Program-made: the position numbers and the translations under genes | Assembly: GCA_900751685.1 (NCBI GenBank) | Contig: CAADSR010000183.1 | Location: 1 to 6,095 of the forward strand | DNA length: 6,095 nt | DNA from: Clostridia bacterium | GTDB taxonomy: Bacteria; Bacillota; Clostridia; UBA1381 | Reading direction: 5' to 3' | In this document: in pieces, positions 1-4,319 of the stretch | Layout of the letters: each line of letters opens with the position of its first letter | How positions within the stretch are numbered: position 1 is the stretch's first letter | The notes under the pieces: model-generated | Told to the model about the DNA's origin: nothing | Database searches by the model: none | What the model saw: the letters and a program-made list of their open reading frames with translations, nothing else

Positions 1-686
1 GCGATTTCCGTGATCCTGCGATAAAAATCCAGTCCGTCTGCCCCACCATCCAATGCAATATGAGGTTCATATTCCTGGACCTCGGGCATCAATTTTGAAA
101 TTTCCTGCCGCTCGATATACGGAGGGTTTGAAACAATCACGTCATACAGTCCCGCGGGCTCTTCCGACAAGATATCACATAAATTAAAAACAGTACGCTT
201 TTCAACATGATTCATCTGCGCATTCCGGCGGGCTGTTTCAAGCGATACAGGGTTCACATCCAGGCACTCTACAGTGCAACCCTTGTGATAAAAAGCCAAG
301 CTGATCCCAATACATCCTGACCCAGTACCGATATCTAAAATTTTTAGTCCATCCTCTCCTTTGACCTGCTCCAATACAGTTTCGACCAGCGTCTCTGTAT
401 CGCTGCGCGGAATTAGGACCCCTTGTCCTACGTTAAAAGTAAGGGACATAAATTCCTGGGTTCCCAGAAGATATTGCAAGGGTTTGTGTTTCAGGCGTTC
501 CTGTAAGAGCCCATGAAGCTGACGTATCTGTTCTTCACTGATCTGCTGCTTTGCCTGAAAGGTTAGGCCAGTCATATCAAGGCCTAAAACATGGCATAGG
601 ATCAGACGTGCTTCAAAAGAGGGATTATCATTCCCGGCTTTTTGAAGCACCTGCTCAGCATATTTTAAGCTGTCATGGATCACCAT
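1..686 (-). CDS. prmC: Release factor glutamine methyltransferase PrmC (HemK), C-terminus cut by window edge
   Basis: Transfers a methyl group from S-adenosylmethionine to the glutamine of the GGQ motif in release factors RF1 and RF2 in the cytoplasm, which tunes translation termination. Seen: 228 complete codons from ATG at 684-686. The N-terminal helical substrate-recognition domain (about 1-75) ends in QYLLGTQEF (71-79). IPRSDTE follows at 92-98, then the SAM-binding motif LDIGTGSGCIGISLA (117-131), and the catalytic NPPY signature at 187-190 within SNPPYIE. Family members are about 280 residues, so roughly 50 C-terminal residues lie off the left edge. The start overlaps the yqhQ stop by 7 nt (ATGGTGA), and an AGGG lies about 10 nt upstream, suggesting translational coupling. 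The usual IPRPDTE carries Ser instead of the second Pro here; this is probably tolerated. In related genomes prfA often follows, which would lie off-window. Confidence 0.95.
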   Translation of the reverse strand, partial: MVIHDSLKYAEQVLQKAGNDNPSFEARLILCHVLGLDMTGLTFQAKQQISEEQIRQLHGLLQERLKHKPLQYLLGTQEFMSLTFNVGQGVLIPRSDTETLVETVLEQVKGEDGLKILDIGTGSGCIGISLAFYHKGCTVECLDVNPVSLETARRNAQMNHVEKRTVFNLCDILSEEPAGLYDVIVSNPPYIERQEISKLMPEVQEYEPHIALDGGADGLDFYRRITEI

Positions 687-1645
687 AGATCCGATTCCCT
701 ATCCTCTGGGATCACGCTTTGCATCGATACGATCGCCACTTCAATCTGGCTTGCATCGGGTTCCCGCGTTGTTAATTTTTGCAGCCAAAGCCCTGGCTTT
801 GTCAGCCATCCCACACAACGGTTTTTACTTCTGCCTGCCAATTTGATTACTTCATAAGACAGCCCTGCTACCACAGGGAGTAATACAAGGCGTAAAAGGA
901 TCCGCAGAAAAATGCCAGTCCGCGGCAGTAGTGCGTATAAAATAATACTGATGATCATAACAAAAAGCAAAAAGCTTGTGCCGCATCTCGGATGGAAACG
1001 GGTCTGCTTTTTAACATTTTCCACGGTCAGCTCTTCGCCAGCTTCATAGCAGGCGATCGTTTTATGCTCCGCGCCATGGTATTCAAACACCCGTTTGATG
1101 TCCTTCATCTGAGAAATCAATGCAAGATAGGTCAGGAAAATCAACATCCGCAAAATCCCTTCGCAAACACTGGTAAACGTTTGTGTTCCCACAAAGCCGG
1201 ATACCCCTGCAAAAGAAAACAACGCTTCGATCCCCCGTGTGATCACGGTCGGAAGAAGAATAAACATCCCAACACTTAACACCAAAGATACCGCAAGCGA
1301 TACATAAATCACGATATCTTTGATCTTATCGCCAAATTTATCATCCAGCCAACGGTCAAATTTACTTTCTGTCTCTTCCTCATCGCCTTCCAGATCTACA
1401 AATTCAGCAGAATACATCAAAGATTTTATACCAATGATCATACTGTCAACAAAATTCACACAGCCTCTGACGATAGGGAGCTTAAAAAATTTTGGCCGGG
1501 TCTTTGTTCCATTTTCATCTATTTTTGTTATGATCTCACGGTCAGGCTTGCGCACTGCCGTTGCTGTTTTAAATGGGCCCCGCATCATAACCCCTTCCAT
1601 AACGGCCTGCCCGCCGATTGATGTAATATGTTTTGCCTCACTCAT
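680..1645 (-). CDS. yqhQ: YqhQ-like DUF1385 integral membrane protein
   Basis: Member of the DUF1385 family (Bacillus subtilis YqhQ, of similar length at about 320 residues); its biochemical function is not established. Seen: the family hallmark GGQAVMEGVMMRGP at residues 11-24, YHGAEHKTI at 189-197 and HPRCGTSF at 218-225. These His/Glu/Cys-rich blocks explain why the family is sometimes labelled a predicted metal-dependent enzyme. Hydrophobic segments lie at about 110-135, 157-178, 223-241 and 245-270, with an acidic stretch (85-94) before the first. The ATG at 1643-1645 is preceded 7 nt upstream by AAGGAG, which overlaps the stop of the preceding gene. It sits immediately before prmC, an arrangement common in Firmicutes, so a link to ribosome or translation housekeeping is possible but unproven. 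Family assignment is secure, function is not. Confidence 0.93.
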   Translation of the reverse strand: MSEAKHITSIGGQAVMEGVMMRGPFKTATAVRKPDREIITKIDENGTKTRPKFFKLPIVRGCVNFVDSMIIGIKSLMYSAEFVDLEGDEEETESKFDRWLDDKFGDKIKDIVIYVSLAVSLVLSVGMFILLPTVITRGIEALFSFAGVSGFVGTQTFTSVCEGILRMLIFLTYLALISQMKDIKRVFEYHGAEHKTIACYEAGEELTVENVKKQTRFHPRCGTSFLLFVMIISIILYALLPRTGIFLRILLRLVLLPVVAGLSYEVIKLAGRSKNRCVGWLTKPGLWLQKLTTREPDASQIEVAIVSMQSVIPEDRESDLW

Positions 1646-1656
1646 ACGAAATCTCC

Positions 1657-2151
1657 TTATTTTTTGATATAGGGCTCAATCCTATGCCGGTAGAATTGAA
1701 TAAAATAACTTAACGCGATGTCATAAACGACACAAACAGCCGCCAGAAGTAAATAGGAATACCAGTGCATGACCCCAATCGGGATTCCATAAACCCGGCA
1801 GAAGAACGATCCAGCAATCATTGCCAAAACAAACACGGCAAGTTTAATGATCCATTCTCCCAAAAGCCTGTTCCATTTCTCGATATAACATTTTAAAATG
1901 GGATAATATCCCATAAATAACGCGTATAAAAGTGCAATATTTTTGTTGGGTAACAAAACGAGTGCTAAAAGACTGACTGCTACATAAGCACATATTGAAA
2001 AGCGTGTCCCTGCCTCCAGCATCAAAATACAAATGGGTGCAGTTGCCAGGCAAAAAATAAAAATCCGCCCGGTCGGAAGTACGCAGACCAAATACAAAAA
2101 GAGCAGCATAACCGCAGACAGAACCGCGGCAAGGGATAATTTTTTTGTCAC
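1657..2151 (-). CDS. Polytopic membrane protein of unknown function (ECF S-component-like topology)
   Basis: A 164-residue, very hydrophobic protein with about six predicted membrane spans (near 5-25, 28-46, 51-68, 71-90, 99-118 and 126-150) and a basic C-terminus. Conserved-looking features are LPTGR at 25-29 in the first loop and GYYPILK at 81-87. Size, six-helix topology and the N-terminal pattern recall substrate-binding S components of ECF vitamin transporters, but no substrate motif is recognisable, so this is inference only. The start is GTG (2149-2151). No ATG fits, and the SD GGAGG lies 6 nt upstream inside GGAGGAGG, which overlaps the stop of the dnaJ-like gene. It is placed between the dnaJ-like gene (10-nt gap) and yqhQ (11-nt gap), so it is probably co-transcribed and translationally coupled. 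The reading frame is clean and the gene is likely real. Confidence 0.85.
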   Translation of the reverse strand: MTKKLSLAAVLSAVMLLFLYLVCVLPTGRIFIFCLATAPICILMLEAGTRFSICAYVAVSLLALVLLPNKNIALLYALFMGYYPILKCYIEKWNRLLGEWIIKLAVFVLAMIAGSFFCRVYGIPIGVMHWYSYLLLAAVCVVYDIALSYFIQFYRHRIEPYIKK

Positions 2152-2161
2152 TGTCCTCCTC

Positions 2162-2767
2162 CTATCTGCAACCCAGACAAGGAATCAGGTTACCACCCAT
2201 ACATTCACAGCAGCAATCTGCACACATCAAGGAGCTGCAGCAATCACAGCAGCCACCGCCTTGGACCGGTGTTACGTTCCGGTACGTGGTATTACGGTTT
2301 TGAACGTTGTTCAGCGTGGCCCGGTATTCTAAATTCGATGGGTCCATTGCAGCGGCTTTTTGAACATATTCAATTCCGGAATCATACCAGCCCTGCTGTA
2401 ATTTAATAACGCCTGACAGGTAATACCATTCTGCTGTTTTAGGAAGCCCGGCTAAGATCCGCTCTGCTTCGGCGTAACGCCTTGCTGAAATAAACATCCT
2501 TGCTTGCTGGAACGGCTGGCTTTGGCTGCCGGACTGGTAACCTCCAGATGTATTCTGATAACCTCCGCCGGTGGAAGAAGAGGCGGATTTATTCATTAAA
2601 ATATCATAAGCTTTATTGATCTCTTTGATCTTCTCCCCCGCTAAATCGGATAAGGGATTATTCACATACTTATCCGGATGATATTTTTTTACCAGTTCCC
2701 GGTAGGCTCTTTTGATCGTATCCTCATCTGCACCTTCCGGCACACCTAATACCTCATAAGGGTTCAT
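2162..2767 (-). CDS. Small J-domain protein with TPR-like region and cysteine-string tail
   Basis: A 201-residue DnaJ-family co-chaperone candidate, not the housekeeping DnaJ: the zinc-finger and C-terminal substrate domains of DnaJ are absent. Seen: N-terminal J domain (about 2-58) with the HPD motif at 30-32 needed to stimulate DnaK ATPase. Next is a Gly/Ser/Gln/Tyr-rich linker (61-88) with GGGYQ/GGYQS repeats, then a helical TPR-like segment (about 88-155). The tail (170-201) holds eleven cysteines (173, 174, 176, 177, 182, 185-187, 189, 197, 200). It presumably recruits DnaK to a specific client; the tail could bind metal or form disulfides. ATG at 2765-2767 overlaps the upstream TGA by 4 nt (ATGA). 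AAGGAG lies 10 nt upstream. The DUF5685 gene next to it is a recurrent partner in Clostridia as I recall, suggesting a shared function. Confidence 0.9.
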   Translation of the reverse strand: MNPYEVLGVPEGADEDTIKRAYRELVKKYHPDKYVNNPLSDLAGEKIKEINKAYDILMNKSASSSTGGGYQNTSGGYQSGSQSQPFQQARMFISARRYAEAERILAGLPKTAEWYYLSGVIKLQQGWYDSGIEYVQKAAAMDPSNLEYRATLNNVQNRNTTYRNVTPVQGGGCCDCCSSLMCADCCCECMGGNLIPCLGCR

Positions 2768-3633
2768 TTATTTTTCTCTCCTTGTATATGCAGTATCTTG
2801 TCCTGTTGGCTTTTCAGGCTTAGATACAAAATATTGCGCAAAATAGCGTCATGATGGGAAACTGGAAGCAATTCATAGCTGGAAGCAATATTGTCCAACG
2901 TATAAGTGAGCCCTGCTTCGAGCCGCTTTGCAAGCTGCTGCTGATACTCTTTAAGGCCTTCTCCTATCCCATCATAGTCTGCCAAAAAGGGATTGTAGCT
3001 CTGTTTTTTATGATCCTTTTCAAGATCCGCAAAAGCATCGACCAAATAGATCCAACGCCCGGTATTATAACCCATCCAGGATAAAATCCGTTTTGTTTCC
3101 TCATTTTCAATACATCTGGGTGCAAATAACAGCTCTAAAATCTTAGCAAAGCAGTCTGCCACCTCATCATGATTTGATATGTTCTGTTTTTCAAGGCTGC
3201 TTAACCGTTTTAGAAGGCTCCTGATCTGTTCATAAACATCCCCATATTGTTTTTTAATCCGGCGGACACCTGGCTTTAGAAAAAGCATGCCCAAAAGCGC
3301 TTTTATGCTCCGCTCATCCTGCCAGTCATCCTCCAGTTTTAAGTAACTCAGTAATACTCCCATACAGGCGGCATAATCGATCCAGGCATTTTCTGCTATG
3401 GGCTTTTTTTCTGCCGGATGCAGCATACACCGTCCCGGCACAAAAACAGGTTCCTCCGGCTGCACGGAAGAAAGAAGCACCGCCAGAAAGGTAATATCAT
3501 AGCTTAATCCAAGCCTTGAGACCTGAGATGCCTGCTTCCCCATCGCCTTACACAGCCCGCAATAATAGGCACGAAATGTATTGTAATCTTTTATTTTTAA
3601 TTCGTCTTTATAAATGGTAACATATCCAAACAT
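2764..3633 (-). CDS. DUF5685 family protein, first gene of the minus-strand operon
   Basis: A 289-residue soluble, mainly helical protein matching the DUF5685 family from its N-terminal pattern (MFGYV, YYCGLC, LSYDITFLAVLLSS). Its function is unknown. Seen: CGLC at 25-28 and RCMLHP at 68-73, together giving a CxxC plus CxxH set that could hold a metal. DDWQD lies at 102-106, and an Asp-rich block D199-x3-D203-x3-D207 follows ahead of SYNPF (212-216). Two Asp-rich motifs in an all-helical protein recall isoprenoid synthases, but this is only a resemblance. No signal peptide or membrane span is evident. ATG at 3631-3633 has AAGGA 6 nt upstream and a SigA-type promoter about 50-80 nt upstream. 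Its stop overlaps the dnaJ-like start by 4 nt, implying coupled synthesis of the two proteins. Confidence 0.88.
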   Translation of the reverse strand: MFGYVTIYKDELKIKDYNTFRAYYCGLCKAMGKQASQVSRLGLSYDITFLAVLLSSVQPEEPVFVPGRCMLHPAEKKPIAENAWIDYAACMGVLLSYLKLEDDWQDERSIKALLGMLFLKPGVRRIKKQYGDVYEQIRSLLKRLSSLEKQNISNHDEVADCFAKILELLFAPRCIENEETKRILSWMGYNTGRWIYLVDAFADLEKDHKKQSYNPFLADYDGIGEGLKEYQQQLAKRLEAGLTYTLDNIASSYELLPVSHHDAILRNILYLSLKSQQDKILHIQGEKNK

Positions 3634-3650
3634 AAATAATCCTTACCCAC

Positions 3651-3664
3651 TCCTGCAAGCAGGA
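3651..3664. repeat. Short inverted repeat in the leader of the minus-strand operon
   Basis: TCCTGC-AA-GCAGGA, two perfect 6-bp arms around a 2-nt centre. It lies between the predicted minus-strand promoter -10 (3685-3690) and the DUF5685 SD (3640-3644), so it would be in the 5' leader RNA. It could be a small hairpin or a protein site; its short arms make chance plausible. Confidence 0.35.
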
Positions 3665-3684
3665 TTTTAATTGATGCTTACATA

Positions 3685-3713
3685 AGTATACCCCTAAAAT
3701 GCTCAAATTTCAA
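3685..3713 (-). promoter_or_regulatory. SigA-type promoter for the DUF5685-dnaJ-yqhQ-prmC operon
   Basis: On the minus strand, TTGAAA (3708-3713) is separated by exactly 17 nt from TATACT (3685-3690). Each hexamer matches the vegetative consensus at five or so positions and the spacing is optimal. Transcription would start near 3678, giving a leader of roughly 45 nt before the DUF5685 ATG at 3633. This is the only convincing promoter seen for the five minus-strand genes, which have no internal gap large enough for another. Predicted from sequence only. Confidence 0.6.
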
Positions 3714-3734
3714 CTCATAGCTGTTAATTTCCAT

Positions 3735-3750
3735 CAAAATTTAAATTTTG
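3735..3750. repeat. Perfect 16-bp palindrome CAAAATTTAAATTTTG between divergent promoters
   Basis: A self-complementary 16-bp sequence, 8-bp half-sites without a spacer. It directly abuts the candidate spoVAC -35 element (starting at 3751) and sits about 22 bp upstream of the minus-strand -35. The position suits an operator for a dimeric regulator acting on one or both promoters. It is entirely A/T apart from its outer C and G, so a chance origin or a simple curved/AT-rich upstream element cannot be excluded. Confidence 0.4.
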
Positions 3751-3779
3751 TTCATAAATGCAGGCTCTGTTTGCATAAT
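3751..3779 (+). promoter_or_regulatory. Candidate SigG-like (forespore) promoter of spoVAC
   Basis: TTCATA (3751-3756), a 17-nt spacer, then CATAAT (3774-3779). The -10 resembles the CATA-type element recognised by the late forespore sigma factor SigG, and the -35 keeps the ATA core. spoVA genes are SigG-dependent in Bacillus and Clostridioides, which supports the reading. The region is AT-rich, so weak matches are expected by chance. Transcription would begin near 3786, leaving a leader of about 35-40 nt. Confidence 0.42.
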
Positions 3780-3822
3780 TTTTATACTTTTTCAAAGAAT
3801 AGTACAAAAGGAGATGTAAATT

Positions 3823-4272
3823 ATGAAACAAAAAATGACCCCCGAGGAATATGGTGAATACGTCAAACAAAAAACCCCAAATTCAAAGATGTTTAAAAAC
3901 TGTATCAAAGCCTTTTTATTTGGCGGCGCGATCTGTACCATCGGCCAATGCTTCTCTGTTTGGTTTTTAAAGCTTGGCTTATCCGAAGAGCTGGCATCCA
4001 CCGCCACTTCTATTGTGATGATCTTTTTAGGGGCCCTGCTTACCGGCCTTGATATTTATCCAAAGCTTGCCAAACACGCCGGCGCCGGTACGATCGTCCC
4101 TATCACCGGCTTTGCAAACTCAGTTGTTTCTCCGGCATTGGAAGCAAAAACAGAAGGCTATGTCCTTGGTGTTGGCGCAAAAATATTCACGATCGCAGGC
4201 CCGGTCATCCTCTACGGAACAGCCGCTTCTCTTGTGGCAGGCCTTGTTTATTGGATTATGTCCCTACTTTAG
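3823..4272 (+). CDS. spoVAC: Stage V sporulation protein AC, spore dipicolinic acid channel subunit
   Basis: A membrane subunit of the SpoVA complex in the inner spore membrane. The complex imports Ca-dipicolinic acid into the forespore and releases it on germination; B. subtilis SpoVAC behaves as a mechanosensitive channel. Seen: 149 residues, the normal length. The N-terminus has the SpoVAC-type leader (TPEEYGEYVKQKTPNSKMFKN) absent from the shorter SpoVAE, then FLFGGAICTIGQ (31-42). Hydrophobic spans lie near 27-48, 60-78 and 120-147. The family core HAGAGTIVPITGFANS (85-100) is followed by PALEAKTEG (104-112). ATG at 3823-3825 has AAGGAG 9 nt upstream. The start at Met5 is possible but has no better-placed SD. 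spoVAD and spoVAE, the usual next genes, do not follow; a cell-wall enzyme gene does, 47 nt downstream. They may lie elsewhere in the genome. Confidence 0.94.
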   Translation: MKQKMTPEEYGEYVKQKTPNSKMFKNCIKAFLFGGAICTIGQCFSVWFLKLGLSEELASTATSIVMIFLGALLTGLDIYPKLAKHAGAGTIVPITGFANSVVSPALEAKTEGYVLGVGAKIFTIAGPVILYGTAASLVAGLVYWIMSLL

Positions 4273-4282
4273 GAATATTCTA

Positions 4283-4319
4283 AATACCACCTCTCATAAA
4301 CTTGTAAGGAGGTGGTATT
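4283..4319 (+). promoter_or_regulatory. RNA hairpin sequestering the SD of the M23-deacetylase gene
   Basis: Left arm AATACCACCTC (4283-4293) pairs perfectly over 11 bp with GAGGTGGTATT (4309-4319), extendable by one T-G pair, around a loop of 13-15 nt. The right arm contains most of the SD AGGAGG (4307-4312), and the GTG start follows directly at 4320. The left arm resembles the anti-SD end of 16S rRNA. No T-run follows on either strand, so it is not an intrinsic terminator. It begins 10 nt after the spoVAC stop. It would keep the downstream start closed unless melted by a ribosome, a protein, a ligand or temperature; which of these applies cannot be told. Confidence 0.7.

Noticed and set aside
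992..1667. Plus-strand open frames at 992-1279 and 1320-1667
   Set aside because: Antisense to yqhQ, which has strong family motifs. Composition looks like a reverse translation shadow.
2033..2332. 99-codon plus-strand open frame
   Set aside because: Runs antisense across the junction of the membrane-protein and dnaJ-like genes, with no SD or known domain.
2162..2767. Housekeeping chaperone gene dnaJ
   Set aside because: Only the J domain is shared. The four CxxCxGxG zinc repeats and the C-terminal substrate domains are missing, and grpE/dnaK are not adjacent.
3651..3675. Terminator formed by TCCTGCAAGCAGGA followed by TTTTAATT on the plus strand
   Set aside because: The stem is only about 5-6 bp with a very short loop, the T-run is weak, and there is no plus-strand gene upstream to terminate.
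3823..4272. Assignment of this gene as spoVAE/spoVAEb
   Set aside because: The 149-residue length and the charged N-terminal leader before the first span match SpoVAC; SpoVAEb is shorter and starts almost directly with a membrane span.
4283..4319. Intrinsic terminator after spoVAC
   Set aside because: The stem is strong but no T-run follows on the plus strand, and none follows the minus-strand version. The start codon of the next gene abuts the stem, which fits SD sequestration better.
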